In this document: one piece after another, positions 1 to 12,479 of the stretch
How positions within the stretch are numbered: the stretch's first letter is position 1
How the letters are laid out: every line of letters starts with the position of its first letter
From: Lonicera japonica
Lineage: Eukaryota; Streptophyta; Magnoliopsida; Dipsacales; Caprifoliaceae
NCBI GenBank assembly: GCA_021464415.1
Contig: CM038467.1
Coordinates: 14,835,411 to 14,899,410 of the forward strand
Reading direction: 5' to 3'
Length of the DNA stretch: 64,000 bases
Made by a program: the position numbers and the translations under genes
The notes under the pieces: model-generated
The model's database searches: none
What the model was told of the DNA's origin: nothing
What the model saw: the letters and a program-made list of their open reading frames with translations, nothing else

Positions 1-3000
1 TCTACGCTAAGGACGACAACAACAGAAGGATCAGATCCATCCTGTTCGTTTCATTGACATCAAATCTCGATTAAGGTATGTCATCTGTCGATTTTATTGA
101 ACTGCATAGATCATAGGATTCAATGATTAGTGCGTAAATTAGTGTATGCGATGCATGATTACTGCCCTAATTCACTAACAAATACTTATTTATGCATAAC
201 CAAATATTGAAAATGTGCTTCTAATAGTTTTGATGAACAAATCAACAAATGCCACTTCCTTTTTCTTTTTAGGACTTGATGGATCAGTCAAGGCTTAGTC
301 CAAGTTCAATTTGTTAATACTATTTCCCACACGCGCCATATAAAGCAATAGCGGATGGAGGGGGACGAGTCCATTAAGTTTTCAATTTTTTTATTAATAA
401 TAATATTATTTATTATATGTAATAATACATTTTATTGAGCTTCTTAAGTTTCTTTTTATTTTTTTTATAGGTAGAATTTACTTTTGTGTGTTTTTTTTTA
501 AATATATAAAAATGCAAACCATAACCTAGTAAACAATGAAATTTACTACGGAGAAAACAACACGTAACAATTGCGGATTTCTAAATTAGCTTATTTTTAT
601 GTTAATTACTTTTATATCAAAAAATAAAATTGCTTAAAAGTCTCCCAAATTTAAAATTCTAAATCTACTGACACATAATTTTTTGTAAAATATTACAATA
701 CAAGCATGTTGCTCTACACAATGTGCAAGTGTCCTAAAAAATAAATTTATAGTAATATTGCACATAATATATAAATATGGAAAATTTATGGTAAGGTCCC
801 TTTTACGACGTTTTTGTGTCATAAAAACACACTACCAAGTGTTTTTATGACACAAAAGTGTCATAAAAGGGCCCAGTCCGTAAGGACTAGTCCTTACCAA
901 AAATGCTCTGTATATAAATAATAATTTAAGTACTAATCATTTAGGAGTAACAATTTTAGTTTTAACAATAGCATTTCTTAATATTAATATGTGATGAGAT
1001 ATTATAGCCAATTGTATTTTTCAATATTTATATACAACCATGTATAATGACATATTTATTATTTTGTAGTGTTATAGTATAACTGCAACTAAAAACTCTC
1101 ATTAATTTTTCATAACCAGCAATTTCTTATAGTACGTAAGATTTATACACTTTGTATTTGGATTATTAGGAGTAAGAGCTTATCTTTTTTTTTTTTTTTG
1201 TGAAAAATGTTAGTAGTGTGCTTCAACGGAATTAAGATTAAAAATTCGTTAATTCAATATCGAGGAATTTTATTTTTGTGAAAATAGTATTAGTCTGCTT
1301 CAATGGGATTAAAATTAAAATTTTGATATTTCGGTGTGCTTGTTCTTGGAGTTTGTTAGTCAATCAACTTAAATTAATTTCTAATATATATGAACTAGGT
1401 TGTTAACTGTGCTAAAAGGCACCGTCAATTATTTAAAAAATATCTTAAATTTTAATAACATAATTATTTATCATTTATATATTTTTAAGATTCGAAAACT
1501 ATATTTGTTTATTATATAGGTTTACTATTTATTTTGAAGGGTATAAATGGTGTGAGATTGAGTAGATTGGCCATGCCTTGGTTTTTAAAATATAATACTA
1601 GTTGTGAGTAACAGAGATTCCTGTATGTTTTGTTAGAATACGAGACTGAAGTCATTAAAAACTTTTTAATAATTAAGAGGTGAAATTGGGTTTGAATTTG
1701 AATAGTTTCTCTTAATAGAAGAGTAGTGTCCAATTTATCGTTTTTAATAGAAAGAAAGAAAGTATCTTTTGAAAAATAAATAAGTGGAAAAAAAGGTCCA
1801 AGCAATATATTTAATATATACTGAAATGTTACATTTAGTTAAAATACAAAGACGTTTTTTGAATTCAAGTTTTAAGCTTTACATTCATCATCTAAACTTC
1901 AAATTAAAAAAACTAAATTCAACCAAAAAAACAAACACCTCTAAGGTTGCAGTAACAATCTCCCTTGCCTCGTACATATGAATTGAGACAAAACCAAGTG
2001 GCATAGGGGCAAACCAGAGCCAATGGGTTGTCAGAGTCAGCTATCAATCTTTTTTTTTGACGAAAAGAAGGGTATTCGAATTCGAAAAGTTTCTGCTAAA
2101 TAAAAGTGAGTACTGACAATTAGATTAATCTATTTTTCCTTCTTCTAAACGAGTGAGTGAATCACTCTGTTTCTTTTTTTTCTTTTTTTTTTTAAATTAA
2201 AAGCAAACAATTATATTAAATTAATAAAAACTACGTATATATTAAATCAATAAAAACTTTGTACAAAAGCCAACTAGTCATTCTAATTAAATTACTCGGT
2301 TAGTCACTCTAATCGAGTTGCTCCACTTTTCAGATTTGGACAAGTTTTCCATTTCAATTCTCGCCTAATGTTACCGATATATTTAATTTTGTTTGCATTT
2401 TCCAAAAGACATATCACTGTTAATTATTAAATCCACCTCCCAAGTCTTCGGCCACAATAAAAGGACTAAGGATGCGTTTGATTGTAAGTATAAAATTTAT
2501 ATAAAAAAAGAGTTAGTTCCAAATAATTGAATTGTCTAGAATTAAGTTGCATGAAAAATGTCAATTAAATATATTTGATTGCCTTAATTTTTTACCCAGA
2601 AAATATTAGTTATAATAATGTTGTATTATAGCATTTTTAATATAGAACAAATTATAAGTATTTTTTTTGACATAATTTTATAGTCATAATAGATCTTGTT
2701 TAATTAATTTTGAATTAATAGATTTTAAATATTAAACTTTATTTAAATTTGAATTTTGTAGTTTAGGTTATAGCATTTTTAATGTAGAAAAATGATAAAA
2801 TTTTGTTTTAAAAATGTGTGAATTGCTTAAAATGTAAATACAAGCTACCCTAAAGAAAATATTTTCTTTATTTATATGAAAAAGTACATAAATATTACCA
2901 AAAGTGAGAGTTTAACTGTGAAAAAAAATTTGACAATCAAAAAATACAAAATAACAACTTAAGTAAAAAAATCATAGATTTTATGAAAAATATGGCCAAT

Positions 3001-3010
3001 CAAATCACCC
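1..3010. other. AT-rich intergenic DNA, no gene seen
   Basis: No open frame here resembles a protein family on either strand. The stretch is AT-rich with many homopolymer runs. The only defined structure is the short inverted-repeat element listed separately near 790-898. Around 2475-2600 there is text of the type found at the ends of plant MITEs (a 'gcgtttgattgtaa' motif), but no matching second end was found. Confidence 0.6.
790..898. repeat. Small palindromic MITE-like hairpin
   Basis: The sequence begins with ggtaagg and ends with ccttacc. Two long arms built from 'gtgtcataaaaacac' and its complement fold around the centre 'taccaa'. The right arm has an additional short palindrome (taaggactagtcctta). 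No clear target-site duplication is visible, so the family cannot be assigned. Confidence 0.5.
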
Positions 3011-3239
3011 TAATTGTTAATCCTTGTTCAAATATGGAGAACGAGCCGATATTTAATGCCAATGTGTCCGCCATGGGATTTAGTTACTTTGTATAGCAGC
3101 GGTGGCCTGTATGAGAATCGGAGATTAGTTGGAGCGAAAGTGCAGATACCCCGGGGCACAACCAAAAAAAAAAAAAACTTGAATTCAATTTTAAAACAAC
3201 AACTATCAAAACAAAAAAAAAAAAAAAAATGTTATCCTA

Positions 3240-3640
3240 CGCCACCACAACAGATCCCAGTCAGTGAAACCGAAAACCTACAAAGACCACTCGCCGTCGA
3301 TGTCCCTTCCTCAACATCGTTAGCCGGCGGCAGAACTCTCCCGTCGGCGAACAACAACCGTCCGTTCCCCGGCCGAGTATCTTGAACTTCAAGCTCCGCT
3401 TCAACACCGAAGAACGCTCCGTCTCCGAATCTCCGTTCGACCTCTAGAAACTCGCCTAGCGAAGACGGCTTCGACTCATCATCCTTGCACAAGCTCCACC
3501 ACCTCCTCCGCCGCCGGTGCTCCGCCACAAACGCCACCTGTCTACTGTTCATCTTGACCTTCCTTGTCCTCCGTCCACCGCACTATTCCCTGTCGCTGTG
3601 GCAGAGAACTGTCGTTAACTCGCGGCGCTGAGAGGGAGCC
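3240..3640. pseudogene. GC-rich coding-like fragment, unrecognised
   Basis: This block is strikingly GC-rich compared with its surroundings, beginning after an A-tract. On the plus strand one frame from about 3417 to 3631 stays open and contains a Ser/Arg/His-rich stretch followed by a hydrophobic segment (CLLFILTFLVL) that would suit a signal-anchor. Upstream the frame changes and stops appear, and no continuation is found downstream. It could be the decayed 5' end of a gene for a membrane-anchored protein, or a captured fragment. I do not recognise the family. A minus-strand frame is also open (3232-3552) but its composition looks like a shadow of the plus strand. Confidence 0.3.
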
Positions 3641-4664
3641 CTAAATGTGATTGTAGGGAAAGTTACTCCCATTAGAGTCCCTAATGTTGTGCTTCGATCA
3701 TGGAAAAATGAACCTGTTGACTGTAGAAAAATAGAGATAAATTAAATTAGAGAGCATTAGACATGAATCAGGGTTGTAATGGCAATGAGGTGATGGATTT
3801 GGTACCTCAGTGTCGAGATCGGAAGAGGAAATGGAAGAATTGGTTGGGGATGAGGGCTGTGGAAGCAATTCGTTTGCTGGATCTAACATTACCACCGCTT
3901 TTTTTTTTTAATATTTTTTTTCCTTCTCTCGAGTTTCTCTTCCTTAACAGAGAGATTGCGAGAAAGTTGAGGAGTTAGAGCGTACGTGCTCAGGTCGAAT
4001 ATGAAACTCATAAATCTACCATACTAACACACGCACAAAATACGTGCAACCCATTTAATATACTCAAAAACATTTTCCCTTTTGAAACTAATATTTATGC
4101 AAACGAGGATAGACTTGATATAAAGTGAAATATAGGTTTAGTTGAAGTTTTTTCTTTTCTTTTTTAATAATAGGTTTCGGCAAATTCTTAATTTAAAAAA
4201 ATGTATTAAGCTACAATTTATAATAAGTTGATTTTTTTTTAACAGTAGTCAAAGGTAGATCATACGTACGGGACTAAAAGAGTTCAATGATTTTGCTTGT
4301 AGCTTGACTTTCAAAATTTATATTTTGTATGGCTCAAATTTATGATACGTGTTTTATGAATTATGAGATATTTATCATGAGTTAAGTTTACTACTTAACT
4401 AATTTTTGAAAATTTTAATTTTCTATTTATTCATAACTCTTTTAGAGAGTTGTAGTTGATCATTTTATGTCAAATTCAATTAATACAGGACTGTTACAAT
4501 AATACAAGAGTATCAATTAATAGTAGATCTAGACTTGAGCTCAAATGATTAAACATATGAATATATAATATTTCACATGAAAAGGTTGGATTTCTTTTCT
4601 TAAAAAACCATCCAGATTTATTGTTACTAGTATAAGAAAAACAAATAATAATAATAATAATACT

Positions 4665-4945
4665 CCCTCCGTCCCAATTTAATTGTTGACTATTCTATTT
4701 TTGGATGTTCCAAAATAGTTGTCTACTTTCTATATTTAGCAAGTCATTAATTAGAGTATTTTTTATTATTTTTAATATTACCCTTTAAGCTATTACTACT
4801 TTTTTTATTGTGGGTCCCGTTACCTTTTTTTATTAGAAAAAAGTAAATGCCATTTTTAAAAATAAATATTTTTTCTTAGAATAATCATTATGTCTCTTTA
4901 AATTTTAATTTTTTAAAGTTGAACGATTAAATTAAGAGGAAATGA
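4665..4945. mobile_element. Stowaway-like MITE, 3' end decayed
   Basis: The left end reads TA followed by ctccctccgtccc, the classic terminal motif of plant Stowaway (Tc1/mariner) MITEs. The right end near 4930-4940 retains only 'attaaatt' of the expected complement and lacks the 'ggacggaggga' terminus. The exact right border is therefore uncertain. Confidence 0.5.
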
Positions 4946-5432
4946 CTAATTGTTTAATGTCATTGTCATTTCATACAAGATAAAATGCCCATCAAACAGT
5001 GGTGGATGATTGAACATTTTTTCGACCTACATCATTGCATGGACAGACAATACTTTCCAACAGAGTGAATTCCTCTTTTCAGACATTATCATTCTTATGG
5101 GCCATGGCCCAACAGTGGCTTCCAATCCAAGCTACGCTTTTGGGCACCCGAACAATTATTAAATGAAGTACTGGACAAAATTTACTATCAAATAGCGGAA
5201 AATGCCTTCATTTATTTTATATTTAACAGATCCTCAATTGCTAATTTAGTTATATTATACACAGGTATTAGTTTGTGTATATATAGTTTTTTAAACGTAA
5301 AATTTAAATAAAATAGTAAATTATCTAATACTTGAATACACATATAATTAAGTGCGGAGTTATTGGAGTTATTAGAGGGCTAGATTAGGCTACCTTAGAT
5401 CCAACTCAAGTAAATACTAGTATGTATATATA

Positions 5433-5658
5433 GGGTCCGGTTCACCTACGGACCACTATTCACGGACCGTAGGTACGGACCGGCCCGTTTGGCACGCTTT
5501 CCGATGAAATTTTTTGATGAAATTTGGTGGAGATGTTCTACACACGATGAAGAACATCCCCACAAAATTTCATCAAAAAATTCCATCGGGAAGCGTGCCA
5601 AACGGGCCGGTCCGTACCTACGGTCCGTGAATAGTGGTCCGTAGGTGAACCGGACCGT
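5433..5658. mobile_element. Near-perfect foldback MITE with 9-bp duplication
   Basis: The element is almost entirely one inverted repeat. Arms of about 105 bp begin gggtccggttcacctacgg and pair with the right side around a loop of about 11 bases (acacacgatga). The flanks gtatatata at 5424-5432 and 5659-5667 match exactly over 9 bp, which fits a Mutator-type target duplication, though the flanks are simple AT sequence. The arms are relatively GC-rich in an AT-rich setting, and so few mismatches remain that the insertion appears young. Confidence 0.65.
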
Positions 5659-5879
5659 GTATATATATATATAAGTTTGTTTTTTGTGTCTAACCTAGTC
5701 TAGCCTAGCATATTATTTTAACGAGATATTTTGTGTTTGCATCCTACATTTAAAGGATATTTTGAGTTTGCAATCATATTTTATTTTTTTAACTTGCTTC
5801 CCCGCCGTTAGTTTGTTTTGTTATGTTTCATTAGTTATTTATTAAAGTGATCAAAATGCCCTCATTTTAGCTTCTTTCT

Positions 5880-6400
5880 TAGGCCTATCAACGGATCGGG
5901 TTTAGATCGAATCAGGGTTAATCCAAATATGTATTTGAAAAAACTTTTTAGATCGGATCATATAACGAATCACTAAAATATTAATACATATCCAAATTTG
6001 TTTGAATCAGATTATAGTCGATCTATTTAAAAATCTTAATTATATAATAATTATTTTGTAAATATACATAAAATAATGAAACTAATGTATAAGTTAAGCC
6101 TAACAACAATCAAATTTCTTATTCTATTGTAAAAGAAACTTATTTAACGTTTTTTAAAGTTTTAGTTATTTTTCATAAGTGTATTAATAATAAAGTGATA
6201 AATATAAATATTGATAAATTTAAGCATAAATGTATGTCTTGGATCGGATCAACATATATCCATACCGGATTTCTTAACCAAATGCTTAACATGTTCGGAT
6301 CGGATTTTGATATGCGAATCATAAATCTTACTCCATATTTGACTAAACGGATTGGATTTGGGTACAACTTCGATCAATTGACAGAATGACAGGCCTACTC
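5880..6400. repeat. Possible inverted-end element (aggcct ends)
   Basis: The left end reads aggcctatcaacgg and the right end near 6390 reads tgacaggcct, a short inverted pair. The interior is rich in 'ggatcgga' type motifs. No coding capacity or certain target duplication is seen. The borders are tentative. Confidence 0.3.
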
Positions 6401-6592
6401 TTTTTCCTTTTAACAATCATTATTATCTTTGTATTACATATGTTGTTTAATTTCTTTTCTTTATTTTGACTTATATATATTAAAGTCGAATGTACAATTT
6501 CACATAATATATATATACACTCCACCATGCATTATATTCATTGTTTTTTTTTTTGCTTATTTGTTTATATATATGTATATATATATTTTATA

Positions 6593-6979
6593 CAGTGGCG
6601 AAGCCAGAAAATTGAGCAACAGGGGGCGAAATTTAATCGAAAATCAACACACACTATATCATATTTAAAGCCATAAAATTTGAATGCAAACATAACACTA
6701 TTAATAATAAAAATTCATACAACTTAAATAACAAATGCAAACAATTTTAAATTACTAACATTCTATGATTTTTCTTTTATTTGGTGAATGTATAAAAAAA
6801 TGTTAGATATTTAATTAATTAGGTTTAATATTAACAAATTGTTCTTTAAGATTTTGTATCATTAGGTCCCCTCAAGTTTATTTTTATGCACATAAGTTAA
6901 AAAGTTTTTTTTTTTACAAAAAAGCCCCAACCCAAGGAGGGGCAGCTGCCCCCCCCTGCCCCTACAAGCTTCGCCCCTG
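6593..6979. mobile_element. hAT-type MITE with perfect 8-bp duplication
   Basis: The ends are cagtggcgaagc and the complement of caggggcgaagc, 11 of 12 bases alike and starting CAG as is usual for hAT elements. The flanking octamer attttata is present at 6585-6592 and again at 6980-6987, an exact 8-bp target duplication typical of hAT insertion. At 387 bp and with no reading frame it is non-autonomous. Confidence 0.75.
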
Positions 6980-6989
6980 ATTTTATATA

Positions 6990-9900
6990 TTTGCTTCTAC
7001 CAGCAATCTCAATTGCTTTTACTTTGCTTTTATTAGTATTGTTCGAGAGCATTTTTTTGGTTCTAAAGTATAATAGAATTAAGTTAAAATTAACAAATTT
7101 TATTTTTCTATTTATTCATAGAGATTTCCTTCCTCTTCTTATTTTAGAGAAGCTCAATTTACATCCACTCTCCCCATGATTCTATTGTTACAATACCTTT
7201 ATATACACGTATACATATTTATATATGCCCTTTTGGACAATATTAAGAAAGACAAAGTAAAAGTTATTGAGATTGATGATGAAAGCGAACATGTAAAATG
7301 AATAAAATTACGAATAAAGTTTTTCTTAAAAAGATCCCAATATGAAATTGAATGCACTGTGGAGTGTAAAATAATTACATTAATTATATGCAATAAAATC
7401 TAATTGAATTTATATAAGTGAAAAATAAAGAAAAAAAATTAAAGAGCAATCTACAAATAGAGCAAATGTTGGTTAAAAGGAGAAAGGCAAAGAGGAGGGG
7501 CACTTTGATTACTTTAGTAAATAATTAATGGAGCTTAATATAATTAACTACGAACATAGTGAAACGTCAAAGAAAGTAAAAGCGAGTTGTTAAATGCACC
7601 CATCAAATCTTTCTTCTCACCCACTTTGAAACTCACCCACCAAATTCTTTTAATTCCTGTAAAATCACCGCCACCTTATTTTGAAAAGCCAAACACATAC
7701 TTAAAAATTTTAAATAGTTTTTAAACCATCTCTCTGCATCATCTCGTTGTCAAGCTCTTTGACGATTCAAATTGCCGCCGGCGAGATGCTGTCTAATGAG
7801 AACTAAAGTGCCCAACTGTGCCGTCGTAAATGGAAATAAATTAATCCAGCCCTAGGAAAAAGTGGAATAGGAGATTGAGGAAGGTAAACTGAGAAAGGAA
7901 ATAAAGGAAATTGAAGAAACCCTGAACTCCAAACTCAAAAACATCCAAGTCTTCTCTAATTTTCTTCCTGTTAAGGAATTTCAATTTTTTAGTTTTTATA
8001 CAATAAATATGTATGCATGTTTGTATGTATGTATATACTTTACGCCTTCTTTGATTTTGTTATAAAATATATATATATATATATATTAAAAAAATAGAAA
8101 TCTTTCTATTTCCTGTTGAACAAAGAGAAAATTCACAGTTCCCCTATCTCCTATTTTTAAAATTTCAAGTATGGCCAAACTTTGGAGAAGAAGGGGAGTT
8201 GCAGCATGTTGTTGGTGGTCGCAGCCGGAGAGGTGCACTAGCCGCTATTTAGGCTTGATCTATATTAGTACTTGGTCGCAAGGCTGCTGATGCTGGACCT
8301 AGAAGGGAGGTATCGGAGGACTGATGGGAAGAAATGGACGTGTCGAAAATAGAGGCGCAATGAGCGAGAGCGAATCATGAGTAATTATGATAGGGGCTGT
8401 CTGGATAGATAATTTGAGTTTTTAATTAAACTTTTAAAAAGTAAATTGGGGTCAAAAAAATAATTATGTGGGTTTAAATAAGATTAGCTAAGTAAAATGT
8501 GAGTGAAAGCTCAAAATACCCCTCAAATTGTAGGGTGCGAACACAAAATATCCCTATTTTAACTTGGACATATACTAATAATTCATAAGAGCCTAACATA
8601 GCCATTATGAATTCAAGAGTTTTATTATGTACTTATTACAAGCTATATATTATCGTTACCATATTATTCCATTTTCTTTTTGATTAATTTGGACGACAAC
8701 TCTTATTAAGTACAAAAATATGTGTATTAAATAGATGACTCCACTAATATAAACTTTTAACTTTACATTAGCTTGGGTAAAATAAAATTCTATCTCTATC
8801 ACTGCATTTAACATGTTTAGTAAACGTTCAAATCTTATTGTAAGCATATGATTTATATGAAAGAAGAAGAAGAAGAGGAGGAGCACGAGATTACAATATA
8901 AAAAATTGGTGATTTAAAAATGTAAACACAATTTTATTGCAGTTTAATCCACATTAACTTTATAATATTAAATGATTTACACCATTTGTTATGTAATTTG
9001 GTATTGGTCCATGTACAAAATAAAAATGATAAAATATGAAAAATGAAAAATCTTGAACATATGGAAGATCATTAGAATGCGCATGGGAAATGTGTGTTAC
9101 AAGTTTTCCACTCTAATTATCTCAAGTATTATTATTTGTCCACTAAAGAATAAGTTGGTTGTTCATATGATTGAGTAAATTATTGAACCTTAATTAATAA
9201 TAACATGTTTGATGGTATCAACTGTGAAAACCCATTATTTTTTTCTATTAGTCCTAACGAGATATATTTCAGCATCAATCAAATTGTATAGTTTCCAATT
9301 CAATCATCTAAAAGATGACTAGACGTCTGCACAAATTGAACCGAATCAACTAAAGTACAGACCAAATCGGATCAAAATATATGATTTTTCTTGTTTTTCA
9401 TAAATGCAACGCTTTGGTTTGGTATGTAATTTAGTGGACCAAATAAAATTATAGTTGATTTCTTTGAAATTATCAAAATTATAAATTTGCAATTAATGAT
9501 TAGTTTGAATTTTTAATATTTATGTAGTGCATGTGAGATATAGTTGCTTCCAAAAAGATATGGCTAGCTCTTATTTTAACATAGCATTAATGATTAGTTT
9601 GAATTTTTAACTTTTAAATTTGGAAATATAAATTCACGGTAATACTTTTAGGATAATCCCTTTTGGTTAATTGTTAGCTAATGTTTGGGCTAATTGTTAT
9701 CATTTCATTCTTTTTTTTTGGTATTGCTTTAATTAAGTTGAGAAAATTCTAGAACCTGGTTATTATTTATTTAAGAATAATTAGAGTTAAAAAAATGGGC
9801 GCAAAAAGTAAATGGAGATTGAGAGAGATCACCTAGAAATAAGAAAAAAAAAAGGCTAATTGAAGGGGGAGAGAGAGAAAAGAATTCTACAGAATGAATG

Positions 9901-10570
9901 AAAGAAAAGATGAAAAAAAAAAATTGTCAGAGAAAGCTCGGTCATGCCGAGAGAGAAAATATGGGAGAAGATAAGAGGAGGAGAAAAAAAATCGCGCGTC
10001 TCATTTTTAATTTAAGGTAGGGAAGAATATTTTATTGAGTACCTACTTAATTTATTCGTGTTTTAGTTATTTTGGTGTGATTATTTGCTTATAATTATTT
10101 TATGTATATTCATTGCTCTTGCATTAGAATTTGACAATACTACTTGTGTACTATCTTATACAATGATCTTGATATTGGTTTCGTAACTCACCCCCATTAG
10201 ATTTATTTTGCAAGTTTGAAAGATGAAAATTGAGGGTTAGACAAGCCAATGTATATTAATTTAATTTGCTAAATGTTGAATTTTATACATTAACTTTTGT
10301 ATAAATTATTTGGTTGTATGATGGGCTGGGACGGTTAGGTCCTCTGGCCAATACATTTTCTAAACATATGATATTTTTCTCTTTTATTTTCATAAATAAA
10401 ATTTTACTATTGTGGTTTGGAGTGTGGTAATTATTTAATTTTTATTGTGAATTCCTTTATTTCATTAGAATTTTATCATTTGCGACCCGAAATTTGGGTC
10501 ATGACAAAATCGGACTAGACTAGTTATATATATATCTTAAAATATATATACTCCTTTTCTTTTATCCAAC
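6990..10570. other. AT-rich intergenic DNA
   Basis: No gene is supported. The stretch holds AT dinucleotide runs (8069-8086), purine-rich tracts around 9840-9990 and assorted AT-rich sequence. Around 10,485-10,513 the text 'gacccgaaatttgggtcatgaca' looks like the 3' end of a gypsy-type LTR, but no matching element could be delimited. Confidence 0.5.
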
Positions 10571-10575
10571 CCTAA

Positions 10576-11015
10576 GAGCATTTTCCAACTGTTGTGTAAA
10601 TATTTTTGTATAAATCTTATGCGTCAAGACACTTTTACACAAAACTTGAAGTATAAAAAAAATATGTTCCAATGGTATTTTTTTTACTTTTGTGTAAATT
10701 TTGAATGAACCAATAAGATACTTATGCATATTAGATATTATTTTATGCAATTTTTTATTATTTTTTCTTGAATTTTGGTATACATAATATTGTAACAATA
10801 ATGGATCTTGATTTGTTGGTCTTAATGAGTAGATTTTAGATATATATTTTTTTATTAAATTATATAATTTATATTAAAAGTTATTACATTTTAAAGTATT
10901 GTAAAATAATTGAAAAAAGAAAAAGCTAATGTAACAATGTAAACTTGGAGTGTATTTTTACAAGTTTTGTATATTTTACACAAAATCTAAATATACACTA
11001 CTGTTGGAGATGCTC
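10576..11015. mobile_element. Tourist/Harbinger-like MITE
   Basis: The ends are gagcattttccaac and the complement of gttggagatgctc. Both are flanked by TAA (10573-10575 and 11016-11018), the 3-bp duplication expected of PIF/Harbinger elements. Sub-terminal sequences (ttgtgtaaa / tttacacaa) are also inverted. It is 440 bp with no coding capacity. Confidence 0.65.
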
Positions 11016-11042
11016 TAATAACCTTATTCAAAGAAACACTAG

Positions 11043-11210
11043 GTGCCGCCGAAGACCGCCCAGTCCTACACATTCGCTCTCTTTCCTCGTCTCGTTGAAA
11101 TTGAATCCCTAGCAGCAAAGCCACTGTCCGTCATTAATGAGTGCTTCTACACCCGTCATCAGCACGGGTACCTCCTCTATCTCTATCTCTGTCTTGGACT
11201 CATTTTTTTA

Positions 11211-11257
<47 letters not shown>

Positions 11258-12130
11258 TCATTAATATAGGTTTTTTCTTTTTAATCCTTATCTATCTTTT
11301 ATTTCAAATAATAATCTACATCTGAATATGTGTAGCACAAGTGGTAAACTAGTTATTTACTTACTTTATTTCTTTTCAGATGTAATTGAATTTATTATGG
11401 ATTTATTATCTTATTTTTTAAATTGCAAATGTAATTTGATTTACACTTCATTAGTTATGTTTTGTTATATTTGGTAATTTTATACTCCTTGAATCTTAAC
11501 CACTGCACACATTTTTTTTGCCACTATTTTAATATGTTTATACTTATTAGTGTGAAAAATGGATTTTTTTGACAAATGGGCTGAACACGTGTAAAACATG
11601 GGCCACTAAGGTAAACAAAAATAGGCTCATTGAAAAAAGCCTAGATCGATTAGATCGATTGAAACTGGACCGTTCAAACTAATCCAGTCTAGACTGATGT
11701 TTCGGTTTAGTCCGGTCCTAAATATTGAAGGACTAATTCAATCGGACCATGCACACCTGTAATGGCAATTATGCTTGCTCTTTACGGTCCTATCCTATTC
11801 AGATTTAGTCTGCTTGCAAAGTTATTGTTGATACTATTTATGATCCTTTAAAACTGGTTGATTAGGACAATTTTTATTTTTTAAGTAGAAATTTCTTGAA
11901 TTATTTTGTTGTTGGACCTTGTTGATGTTGCATTTTCCCTTGATTTGCTAACAAGGTAACGCACTGGCATGCTTCCGCGGAAAAGTGCACCTTACTCCCG
12001 AAGGATTGGTCCTCTAACTTGCCATCGGAATTTGATGAGATTTTACATGCTAATTTCGATGCTGTTATTATCAAGTTATTGTGTTTTTTAGAAGCTCGAC
12101 ATACTGTTGCTCATCCCAAGATAAATATAT
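11043..12130 (+). pseudogene. Unrecognised gene fragment in two exon-like pieces
   Basis: Two pieces look coding. The first, 11,043-11,168, reads MPPKTAQSYTFALFPRLVEI and onward, then meets a possible donor 'cagcacgg|gtacct'. The second, about 11,961-12,129, stays open with a natural-looking composition (HWHASAEKCTLLPKDWSSNL and onward to ARHTVAHPK). Between them lies a (TC)n tract and AT-rich intron-like DNA. No start-to-stop model can be completed, and the downstream side runs straight into a copia fossil at 12,115. It may be a gene cut by retrotransposon insertion. I do not recognise the family. Confidence 0.3.
11221..11254. repeat. (TC)n microsatellite
   Basis: An uninterrupted run of 17 TC units. 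It lies just after the first exon-like piece of the fragment described above. Confidence 0.95.
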
Positions 12131-12475
12131 AGCCACTAATTAATTTATCATTTAAACTATCCCCTATCCAATTTGCATCACTATATCCCTTTATTACATT
12201 AGGGAAATCTCGATAATACAACTAATATTCTATCATTCCTTTAAGATATCTTATGACCATTTCTAAAGTATTCCAATATTGTTTGTTAGGATTATGGGTA
12301 TACCTACTAAGTCTTCCAACCGTATATGTTATATCTGGCTTAGTCTTATTCGAAAAATATAACAAGGACCAAGTATTTTAGTTGAAATTTGAGTTTTCCT
12401 AAGTTCTTAAAACTTATGCCATAATCATAAGGTGTAGATACTAGATTATTATTATAATGCCCAAACTTTAATTAC
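12115..12475 (-). mobile_element. Ty1/copia RNase H fossil
   Basis: Read on the minus strand, the sequence gives a series of motifs from the end of a copia polyprotein: STPYDYGISFKNLG near 12,440, KPDITYTVGRLSRYTHNPN, then RYLKG, then KGYSDANWIGD and ISGYIF near 12,130. These correspond to the end of the reverse transcriptase and the RNase H region of plant copia elements. Stop codons and at least one frame change make it non-functional. No LTRs were found around it. Confidence 0.7.
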
Positions 12476-12479
12476 AAAT

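Noticed and set aside
9219..10513. A complete gypsy LTR
   Set aside because: The right end 'gggtcatgaca' and a left 'tgtgaaaaccc' are suggestive, but flanks do not match and no partner LTR or primer site is present.
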